Source: Eutreptiella sp. 'Long Island Sound 2002'
Lineage: Eukaryota; Euglenozoa; Euglenophyceae; Eutreptiales; Eutreptiaceae
DNA length: 64,000 nt
Direction: 5' to 3'
NCBI GenBank assembly: GCA_964036045.1
Contig: OZ038395.1
Coordinates: 7,584,755 to 7,648,754, forward strand
Part shown: piece after piece, positions 56,201 through 64,000 of the stretch
Layout: the number at the start of each line of letters is the position of its first letter
Numbering within the stretch: position 1 is the stretch's first letter
The notes under the pieces: model-generated
Database searches by the model: none
Seen by the model: the letters and a program-made list of their open reading frames with translations, nothing else
Told to the model about the DNA's origin: nothing
Program-made: the position numbers and the translations under genes

Positions 56201-58901
56201 TCTTTGGCCGATGATGGTGGTTTTTGTGAATTAGGACCGTTTTAAGCAGTTTTTCGGGCAGTCTCCGAAAATTTGGGGCTGAATTTGGTATTGGCTTCTG
56301 CTTGCGAAGTTGCACCATGTTGTAGCCCCTTAAAATAACCGGCTTGGGGCAAAATTTTTCAAAAATCAACCTCATTGGCCAAAAATGGTGCCATTCGGAT
56401 GATTTACGGCCAACTTTGTGCATTTTTTGGCAGTTTTTTGCCATAGTTTTGCCATATTTGGCATGTATACTTGCTGCCCATCCGACAAGGCTTTTTGACC
56501 CATGGGGCAACCATAGTGGGCAACAAGCATTAGGCAGAATCCGCTAGGCTCTGTTTTTGTGGGGCTTGGCCCACAAAAACGGAGCCTAGCGGCCGGCGCT
56601 TGCGCCGTTGAACCCGTTTTTTTCGAGTTTTTCTTCTTCTCCGCTTCTGCATGGTTCTTTTTGCCTTTGTGTTCTTTGTCTTCCGTTGTCATGCAGACCG
56701 TTGCCGTGCGACCCCGCCTCGTGCAACTTTCCCCAGCTTGTTCAATTCCCCCCCGCAGGGGGCTGGCTTCTGTGGGGGTCGGGGTGTTGGGGGCCCCTGA
56801 CCCCGCGCCAGAAGCAGTGACCAACTACTACGTTACGCGACCCCCCCCCCCTGGAAGACAGCCCTTCTCAAAACCCCGCATTGCAGCCCCTTAAAATGAT
56901 CGCAATCAAATTCTAAGAATGCGACTCTTCTTCTTTTTGGCCGACGATGGTCGTTTTGGTGAATTAGGACCGTTTGAAGCAGTTTTTCGGGCAGTCTCCG
57001 GAAATATGGGGCTGAATTCCCAATTGGCTCTTGCTTGCGAAGTTACATCATGTTGTAGCCCCTTAAAATGACCAGCTCGGGCCAAAATGTCAGAAAAGCA
57101 ACCTCATTGGCCCAATCTGGTGCCGTTTTGACGATTTACGGTCAATTTTGTGCGTTTTTTGGCAGTTTTTTGCCATATTTGGCATGTATACTTGCTGCCC
57201 ATCTGGCAACCCTTTTCTGCCAATAGGGCAACCATATTGTGCAAAAGGCAGGAGGCAGCTCCCGCTAGGCTACGTTTTTGTGGGGCTTGGGCCCACAAAA
57301 ACGGAGCCTAGCGGCCGGCGCTGGCGCCGTTGCTCCCGTATTTTCATGGTTTTCTCCTTCTCCGCCTTTGAATGGTCTTTTTGCCTTTGTGCTCCTTGTC
57401 CTCCCCGTTCTCATCTGAGCACCCGTGCGACCCCATCTCGTGCAATTTCCCCCCGCTTGTTCAAATCCCCCCCGCAGGGGGCTGGCTTCTGTGGGGGTCG
57501 GGGTGTTGGGGGCCCCTGACCCCGCGCCAGAAGCAGTGACCAACTACCACGTTACGCCACCCCCCCCCCCTGGAAGACAGCCCTTCTCAAAACCCCGCAA
57601 TGCAGCCCCTTAAAATGATCGCAATGAAATTCTAAGAACGCGACTTTTCTTCTTTTTGGCCGACGATGGTCGTTTTGGCGCATTAGGGTCGTTTTAAGCA
57701 GTTTTTCGGGCAGTCTCCGGAAATATGGGGCTGAATTCTGTATTGGCTCTTGCTTGCGAAGTTACATCATGTTGTAGCCCCTTAAAATGACCGGCTCGGG
57801 CCAAAACGCCAGAAAAGCAACCTAATTGGCCAAATCGGGTGCCGTTTTGACGATTTACGGTCAATTTTGTGCGTTTTTTGGCGGTTTTCTGCCATATTTG
57901 GCATGTATACTTGCTGCCCATCTGGCAACCCTTTTCTGCCAATAGGGCAACCATATTGTGCAAAAGGCAGGAGGCAGCTCCCGCTAGGCTACGTTTTTGT
58001 GGGGCTTGGGCCCACAAAAACGGAGCCTAGCGGCCGGCGCTGGCGCCGTTGCTCCCGTATTTTCATGGTTTTCTCCTTCTCCGCCTTTGAATGGTCTTTT
58101 TGCCTTTGTGCTCCTTGTCATCCCCGTTCTCATCTGAGCACCCGTGCGACCCCATCTCGTGCAATTTCCCCCCGCTTGTTCAATTCCCCCCCGCAGGGGG
58201 CTGGCTTCTGTGGGGGTCGGGGTGTTGGGGGCCCCTGACCCCGCGCCAGAAGCAGTGACCAACTACTACATTACGCGACCCCCCCCCCCTGGAAGACAGC
58301 CCTTCTCAAAACCCTGCAATGCAGCCCCTTAAAATGATCGCAGTCGAATTCTAAGAATGCGACTTTTCTTCCCTTTGGCCGCTGATGTTCGTTTTGGTGA
58401 ATTAGGACGGTTTTAAGTAGTTTTTGGGGCAGTCTCCGGAAATTGGGGCTGAATTCCGTATTGGCTCTTGCTTGCGAAGTTGGAGCATGTTGTAGCCCCT
58501 TAAAATGACCGGCTCGGGCCAAAACGTCGGAGAAGCAACCTCATTGGCCAAATCTGGTGCCGTTTGGATGATTTACGGTCAATTTTGAGCATTTTTTGGC
58601 AGTTTTTTGCCATATTTTTCGCCATATTTGGCATGTATACTTGCTGCCCATCTGGCAAGCCTTTTCCGCGGACGGGGCAACCATATTATGCAAGAGGCAG
58701 AAGGCAGCACCCGCTAGGCTCCGTTTTTGTGGGGCTTGGCCCACAAAAGCGGAGCCTAGCGGCCGGCGCTGGCGCCGTTGCTCCCGTGTTTTCATGGTTT
58801 TCTCCTTCTCCGCCTTTGAATGGTCTTTTTGCCTTTGTGCTCCTTGTCCTCCCCGTTCTCATTTGAGAACCCGTGCGACCCCACCTCGTGCAACTTTCCC
58901 C
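41271..58901 (+). repeat. Tandem array of 24 units of about 730 bp
   Basis: Unit junctions (octamer starts, approximate) are 41271, 42000, 42730, 43460, 44179, 44898, 45628, 46358, 47077, 47808, 48527, 49257, 49987, 50889, 51619, 52349, 53082, 53812, 54541, 55272, 56002, 56735, 57455, 58174 and 58902. Six units form a 719-bp subclass that lacks 11 bp before catatttggcatgtatac and shares gggcttgggcccac; these are interspersed with the 730-bp class. Each unit contains an internal duplication of about 175 bp marked by gccccttaaaatga. The long unit starting near 49987 has a third copy of it, as expected from unequal crossover. A two-unit segment near 49.6 kb recurs at 51.2 kb, so local higher-order duplication has occurred. 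Confidence 0.92.
41810..41861. other. Representative of the conserved 23-bp-stem hairpin present in every unit
   Basis: The left arm is CCGCTAGGCT…TTTTTGTGGG and the right arm is CCCACAAAAA…AGCCTAGCGG, with a 6-nt loop (gcttgg) and one mismatch in 23 bp. The same structure recurs once per unit (e.g. 42539-42590, 43269, 43988, 58709). The 719-bp subclass has gggccc at the loop. A small second hairpin (cggcgc-tg-gcgccg) follows directly. Strong conservation of both arms suggests functional constraint or a role in amplification. Confidence 0.85.
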
Positions 58902-58909
58902 CGCTTGTT

Positions 58910-60047
58910 CACCTCCCCCCCCATGGGGGGCTTTTAATTGGGGGGCCGGGGAATGGGGCCCCGCCCCCCTCTAAAAGCAGTCCTTATGCCATTATATACG
59001 ATCCGCGCGCCGAAACGAAACATATCCCAAAAGTGTACGATGCAGCCCCTCTAAATGACCGCCTCAAGAAGCTGACTCGCGCCGTCATATTTGTTTCGAT
59101 TGATCATGGCTGTTTTGCAAAGTTAGGACCTTTACAAGGTTTTAACTTCTTTACCAGCATCCACTAATTCTATATAAGCTAGGGATGCGATTTAAAGGTG
59201 CACCAGCAAAGTTGAGGTGCCGAACAACACTATATATAAACCACAGGCCCCAAATCTCAAGAAATCTATTTGACATATTATTTATTTGCTGTGCACGCGT
59301 GCATTTTGCAGTCGCCGGCATTTGCGATCTTTCATTTTGACTGTCCAAAGTGAAATCGGGCTACAATGCACTAAATTTCGATCTAAGACCAGATTTATAA
59401 ATGATTCTAAAAACCTCGTCTTGCTGTTCAATCGAGAAACCGCCGTCGTTTTGTTTTAGCACCGCTTTTCGATTTGACGGTTTTCAGCGCCCTCATCCGC
59501 CTTTTTAAGCTCAAAAATGGAAAGAACACCCCCAAATTGAACAAAATTGCCCTTGATTTCGTCAAAATCCGATACAATAGGCCCGAGTTATGAATATGTC
59601 AATTTTATGCTATTTGCACCCTGTATCGCTAATCTTGCCCAATGCACCCTCCCTGTCCTTGCGCTGCTTGCTTAAACATAAGGCAAAGGAGTGTTTTTGC
59701 GTTTGTTTGTCACCGCCCGGCTCCGTTTCCGCCATAGAAAAGTGACCCGAAAATGGCTAAAAACGTAATAAAGCTTTTCTTTTGATGGTGCTTCGCACCA
59801 GCAAAGGAAAAGCCACACCAAGCATGAAAGACGAAGGATTCATTTAACCTTACTTTTCCACATCCTCCGCAACATATCATGTATCATTGCTTCATTGAAA
59901 TTTCCTCAACATGCTCATCTTTCTTTGTTATAAATACGTGATCATGCACGTGCATATCGTGCAATCTGAATTCGTCGTCCGACAGATACCCTTCGGAGGC
60001 GATCACAGCCCGCACACTGCCCTTCCCCATCTCGTGGAGCCCCCCTC
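58910..60047 (+). repeat. R2, 1,138-bp flanking repeat
   Basis: Second copy of R1 in the same orientation, entered directly from the 24th unit through CGCTTGTT and left through another CGCTTGTT at 60048-60055. Changes from R1 are clustered around 59464-59507 and include loss of one base of the hairpin arm pairing (agcttttc in place of ggcttttc). Confidence 0.85.
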
Positions 60048-60055
60048 CGCTTGTT

Positions 60056-61054
60056 TTGCTTTTCTGCCCCCCCAGGATATGTGCATTTGTATGTCAGCCC
60101 GTCACCACAGTATGGACTGTTTTACCCTCCGATTGGATGCGAATCGACTACGAAGGCGCCCTGAGTCGCCGTTTACATGTTCTTACATATGGTCCACCCT
60201 GGACCACTACCTCAGTACATATTCATCTGTTTGAGTGCCCGTGATACCGTGTTGCCCTATTCGCTGTGATGTGGAGATCCTGATGGCGCCAAGCGGGAAG
60301 CCCAGTTGCCTGACTACACTCCCAGCGGTCCGCCACTGTCAGTCCCAGTGTGAGCCTACCAACTCGCAGACGCACTTGCAGTCGGATGGCGGCCTCCGGT
60401 GCTCCTGACCTCGGTCAGTCTGCCTGGGAAACTGGTGGTTTGAGGAGTCGACGCCTCCGCCCACACTGCATGAGGACTCCCTCATGTATGGCCTTCGTGG
60501 TAATAGGGCGAGGGAAAAGACGGCCTTGATGCCCGATCCCTTAAGGAGGAGCTCGTTCGGCTGTGACACTCTGGACTCGCGTCGTATGGATATGGACATG
60601 GTGCGCCCGAGGAAGGACCCGTGGGGACTCTCCCCAGTCGGCGGGCCTTGGGAAGCTTGGGGTAGCCTGATGGATCTTTGTGGTCGCTCTCGACCTGTGG
60701 GACCACCTCGGTCGTCGTGTGTCGCCTATGTTGGCCGTGTATGCCAGTGCCACTGTGGTGGTGACCGTAGCAGCCGGCACCCGGTGCGCCTGGTATGGAT
60801 TAACGGGTCCTTTGGATGCCGAACAATCGCCGCCAGGACCCGGGACTTGATACTTGATACGATACTGGCAGTTACTAACAGTTACAGCATCATACCTGTT
60901 TTAACATGGGATCGCGATGGGCAACCTAACCCGCAGACCGGCCTGAAGTGAGGATGTGACACCCCCCCCCCCCCTCAGGGGATGGTCCTGGGTACCCGCT
61001 GCCATGCTTGGGTGTTATCGAGCCCCCCCCCAGGGTTTGCTCTAAGGAGGGGGG
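60056..61054 (+). other. Chromovirus 3' region, distal part, with polypurine tract
   Basis: Non-repetitive sequence that resumes after R2 and leads to the 3' LTR. A 155-codon plus-strand frame (60484-60951) exists but shows no family resemblance; I do not call it a gene. C-runs lie near 60961 and 61023. The polypurine tract aaggagggggg (61044-61054) directly precedes the LTR TG, as needed for plus-strand priming. Confidence 0.7.
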
Positions 61055-62887
61055 TGAAGCGGTACCCAGAACCTATGGCCCATGGCCCGGAGGCCTGTGA
61101 GCCGTCACACCCGTTATGGCCCATGGCCCAGAGGCCTGCGAGCCGTCACACCCGTGCGGAAGCCGTTGACACCGGCTATCCCTGTTCTCTAACCCGTGAA
61201 ATCTGGAATCCGATTTCTAACCAATAAATCGATGTAGAATTGCCGTGATTTTATTGTCTCGATCGATTTTCGGGCAGAAATCGGTGAAATACCCGATTTC
61301 TACCGCGATTTCTAATTGTCGTGAAATCGCCGCCTGATGTCGCCTGTTCTCGCGCCTTCGTCGCTTCTCCGTGGCGAGTTTTGTGATTGACTTTTCTCGA
61401 GTACCTGTGAGGTTCTAAGAGAACTTAAGGGCTGAATCTAGAGGGTATTTTATGTACTTTCATCTGGTGTGTTCACCAGAATTTTTCGCCGTTGCGTTTT
61501 CGAGAAAATCAGCGCGCAAGGCTTTCCGTCGATCGTGCGAACTCATGCTTCTCAAGGACCAAGAGTTCGCACGGAACCCTACGTCTCCCCCCTATGTCTT
61601 TCATCCATGCCCCTTTCACGCGGGCATATCATCTTGCTTAGGGAAGCGGGCAATGGCGGTGTTTTAGGCAGCCTATGGGTCATGCAAACCCAAGTCGTTT
61701 GCGTGCGCAAACGCTAACTTTGTGGCCTTGTGGGCATGAACGTTAAGGACCGAACTCAATGGTCACAAGACCAAAAGCCCGAGGCCATTTTCGTTTTACG
61801 AGCCAACTCAACGATGGCTCCACGCAATTCAATGCGTACCAAAACTCTATTTTCAAAAGAGGGCAAGTTTTGGTCGAAAATTAGGCCAAAATGGCCAAAC
61901 CCCCGAGGCTCGTACTCGAAGCCTATGGGGAGTTGAGCCTCGAACCAAGGCAATATGTAAAGTAGAGACCACGAAGGACATCGTGGATGGCTTGGTTGAT
62001 TTTTACAACCTTGTCTTCTATTTTATATAATTTCGCCTTGTGAGCACGCGTGCCACATTGCCTCTTTGCACACGCGCTCATATGCAAGCACTAATGACAC
62101 GAGTGGGCGGAGACAATCTAACCATAGGGTGCATATTTGAAAGCACCTACTATGGGCCTACTCCAAAAGTGTTTACTCATATTTTTGCTCCTCAAGGTCC
62201 CAAGGATATGTTCATGCCAATATCGCCGATATATGCACTTTTTCCCATAAATAGTGTGCTTCAAGGATTGAGGTGTTAAAAATGCTTTCATTGTGCTTTG
62301 AACCTCAACCCTTGTTGCAAAAGGGAAGCAAAGCTTCGGTTTACATCCATGCAAAAGCCCGAGGCTCCTTTCTCTTGCGATACGGAGATACGATATTTGG
62401 AGGGACCGCTCTTGGGTGAATTTTGGCCGTTTTGCCCAAAATGGCCACAAACTCCTTCTCCTCCTGATTTCACCCCCGAGGTTGCGTGCGCCACTTGACC
62501 AAGGGTAAGGGCAATTCGGAGAGGGCACATAAGCCCACATCGAATGGGGTGTTTCCCCATGTGGCCTCTCCTCTTGATGGGAGAGTTGTGAGTCACCCAA
62601 TTTGGGGTATGTTGCCATTCTGCCCCATACGTGTGTCACTTTCCCTCCAATGGGAAAAATAGCTAGAGGCGACCATGAGGGATGGCAAGTGGCATATATT
62701 GGGACCTAAGTCCCATGTGTCTATCGCATCTTTGGTTGAAAGGATCCTCGCCGTGGCCATGGAGATATGGAATCATGAGTGCGGGCCGTTTTGGCCAAAT
62801 TTCGCTGTTTTTGCCATTGTATGCCATATTGGAATTACCATATCTCCATGGGGCACGGGATCTAGCCAGGAAGGAAGGGCGCATATT
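61055..62887 (+). repeat. 3' LTR of the chromovirus
   Basis: 1,833 bp, starting TGAAGCGG right after the polypurine tract and matching the 5' LTR up to gcgcatatt (canonical CA at 62883). The sequence beyond, tctgcatcctcc, is not found upstream of the 5' LTR as a clean target duplication. Confidence 0.88.
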
Positions 62888-63039
62888 CTGCATCCTCCTT
62901 TCCTTGGGGCAGTACTGTAGGAGAGTCTTATCCAAAGCCCATTGCAAAGAGGGAGGGATGCCATCATTTCGGTTCCTGCCACTGATTCCATGTACGCCTA
63001 GTCTTTGCACGATCTTTGTGAACACCCGTCGGCAATTGA

Positions 63040-63323
63040 TCAACTCCAGCTCACTTGATCGCAGTGCTTCTTTCTTGACGGCTCTACAGCAGGTGCTACG
63101 GGCTGGTCTCCCAAGTGGCCGCGGCGCCGTGCTGCCCGAGACGCGGGCTGAACTCCTTCCGCGCCCGTAGGCGGCACCCCGTAGGGTGGGGCCGGTCGCT
63201 CCGCCCCGATGGCCTCCTTGACGACCTTGGTGATGTCGGGCAGCAGCCGCTGTGAGGCGGCCGCCATGCGGGAGTCGATGTTGTTGGCCACGGCGTGGGT
63301 AGCCATGGCGGCGGGGTCGAAGG
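63040..63323 (-). pseudogene. GC-rich coding remnant, unrecognised
   Basis: A minus-strand frame reads FDPAAMATHAVANNIDSRM… with a helix-like AASQRLLPDITKVVKEAIG segment, then Arg/Pro/Ala-rich sequence to a stop at about 63040. The composition is clearly more GC-rich and protein-like than its AT-rich surroundings, and an in-frame TAG lies just upstream of the first codons. It resembles the start of a retroelement Gag-like protein, but I cannot name a family. Confidence 0.3.
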
Positions 63324-63417
63324 CGCAACACTATGGCGTAGTGCAGGCGCGCACGTGGTTGTGGTATCAGTCAAAGGGCAGTGAAACCTCGGGCAGGTTC
63401 CACAACAAATCACCTCT

Positions 63418-63651
63418 GGGCATGGGGACACTTTGCACTGGCAAAAGGGCCCCCATATATGGGCATGGGGACACTTTGCAATGGCAAAAAGGCCCCCATA
63501 TATGGGCATAGGAACACTTTGCACTGGCAAAAAGGTCCCCATAATTGGGCATGGGGACTCATTGTACTGGCAAAAAGGCCCCCATATATGGGCATGGGGA
63601 CTCTTTGCACTAGCAAACAGGCCCCCATACCTGGGTATGGGGACACTTTGC
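63418..63651. repeat. 43-bp tandem repeat, about 5.4 copies, with palindromic core
   Basis: The unit is catggggacactttgcactg followed by gcaaaaaggcccccatatatggg. The segment cccatatatggg is a perfect 12-bp palindrome. The copies differ at a few sites (e.g. cataattggg in the third, catacctggg in the fifth). Open frames on both strands here are repeat artefacts. Confidence 0.9.
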
Positions 63652-64000
63652 CTATTCGCCTCATGTGCCCCCCGTCTGTGGAAGTAGATTGTCAATGTTA
63701 TCCCATTTAGTTAAACCTTGTAGGAGCCGTATCATCATTTACAAACCGGTAACTCTCGTTTTTCTCGTGTACCGCTTTCCGCAAGTTTTGCACGTCTCCT
63801 TGCCAAATCACATACAAGTTTTTGGAACTTTTCGAGCAATATATACTGAAAATGTGTTGGTGGTTAACTATTTCGAGAGGGCTTTGTGCTAACCGTGGTG
63901 CACAAAACTTGCTAAAAGGGGGATTGTGCCGAAACAGTACATGCGCGGACACACGGAGTCCCCGGTAGGTATGGCTTCAATATGTAAGAGCAATTGGTGG
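63652..64000. other. No feature recognised
   Basis: AT-rich unique sequence to the window end. Short frames exist on both strands but none has recognisable content. Confidence 0.5.

Larger units (their letters stand above)
40124..60055. repeat. CGCTTGTT-punctuated repeat block: R1, 24 units, R2
   Basis: A 19.9-kb block made of a 1,139-bp repeat (R1), 24 head-to-tail units of about 719-730 bp (one of about 902 bp), and a second 1,138-bp repeat (R2). The octamer CGCTTGTT occurs at the left edge (40124), at the R1/unit junction (41271), at nearly all unit/unit junctions, at the last-unit/R2 junction (58902) and at the right edge (60048). Two internal junctions differ by one base: CACTTGTT near 42000 and AGCTTGTT near 56735. 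R and the unit are themselves distant homologues: both begin ca-ccccccc-ggggg, share a gcagccccttaaaatga-type segment about 130 bp in, and end with cccca(t/c)ctcgtg…cccc. There is no protein-coding gene; short ORFs recur only because the sequence repeats. Confidence 0.85.
24817..62887 (+). mobile_element. Giant nested Ty3/gypsy chromovirus (about 38 kb with insertions)
   Basis: Two long direct repeats of about 1,832 bp start with TG. They enclose gag-pol in the same orientation, and a polypurine tract (aaggagggggg) ends exactly at the base before the 3' repeat. Pol contains protease, RT, RNase H, D,D-35-E integrase and a chromodomain. Two foreign blocks lie inside: a small LTR element in gag (30756-33016) and a satellite block between pol and the 3' LTR (about 40124-60055). 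Removing both leaves about 16 kb. I could not find a flanking target duplication (left flank …tctgccac, right flank tctgcatc…), nor a primer-binding site I trust. So recombination between copies, or a rearranged end, remains possible. Confidence 0.8.

Noticed and set aside
43099-58866. Recurrent 60-126-codon ORFs in the 730-bp units
   Set aside because: They repeat because the unit repeats, lie in overlapping frames across the hairpin, and show frame-breaking length variants.
40132-60047. R1 and R2 as LTRs of a second LTR retrotransposon
   Set aside because: They lack TG…CA ends and an adjoining polypurine tract, the interior is pure satellite, and R is a diverged homologue of the satellite unit itself.
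40124-60055. Helitron arrays
   Set aside because: The right end does not read CTRR, and the octamer is duplicated at the borders, whereas Helitrons make no target duplication.
60484-60951. Possible env-like or accessory ORF upstream of the 3' LTR
   Set aside because: No signal peptide, transmembrane segment or family resemblance; not called as a gene.

Overview
This window is eukaryotic nuclear DNA dominated by repeats. The host looks like a protist or alga. A green microalga is my best guess, from the GC-rich coding sequence, the chromodomain Ty3/gypsy element and the Ser/Thr/Pro-linked WD40 membrane protein; nothing in the window fixes the taxon. There are no bacterial operons, tRNA, rRNA or CRISPR loci that I can support. 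The only plausible host gene is the WD40-type membrane protein at 17.8-20.2 kb. Everything else I can interpret is satellite DNA, transposable elements or their relics.

Layout. 1-13.2 kb: a 45-bp minisatellite of about 290 units with 37-bp variants. 13.3-16.3 kb (minus strand): a decayed non-LTR retrotransposon ORF1, then a canonical 2A-type motif and a degenerate second one, cut off by the satellite. 16.4-17.4 kb: an inverted-repeat element ending in C13/G13 runs, with a 434-bp hAT-like MITE (8-bp target duplication) inside it. 17.8-20.2 kb: secreted/membrane WD40 protein with one apparent 1-nt frameshift. 20.2-23.6 kb: no gene seen. 23.6-24.6 kb (minus): a pseudogene with four in-frame stops. 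24.62-24.77 kb: a 121-bp poly(A) retroposed fragment with 17-bp target duplications.

24.8-62.9 kb is one nested structure. Two 1.83-kb LTRs (about 1% divergent by eye) enclose a chromovirus-type Ty3/gypsy element with gag, then pol (protease, Dam-like domain, RT, RNase H, integrase, chromodomain) and a polypurine tract exactly abutting the 3' LTR. Gag and Pol share a frame and are separated by one UAG followed by CGG. A 2,261-bp non-autonomous LTR element (identical 224-bp LTRs, 5-bp target duplication GGAGG) sits inside gag. Between pol and the 3' LTR lies a 19.9-kb block: two 1.14-kb direct repeats enclosing 24 head-to-tail units of about 730 bp. Most junctions, including both outer edges, carry the octamer CGCTTGTT, and each unit carries a 23-bp-stem hairpin. 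Without the two insertions the chromovirus would be about 16 kb.

62.9-64 kb: a short GC-rich coding remnant and a 43-bp tandem repeat with a palindromic core. The most unusual items are the CGCTTGTT-punctuated array, the single-frame Gag-UAG-Pol with an embedded degenerate methyltransferase-like domain, and the paired 2A-type motifs of the LINE relic.
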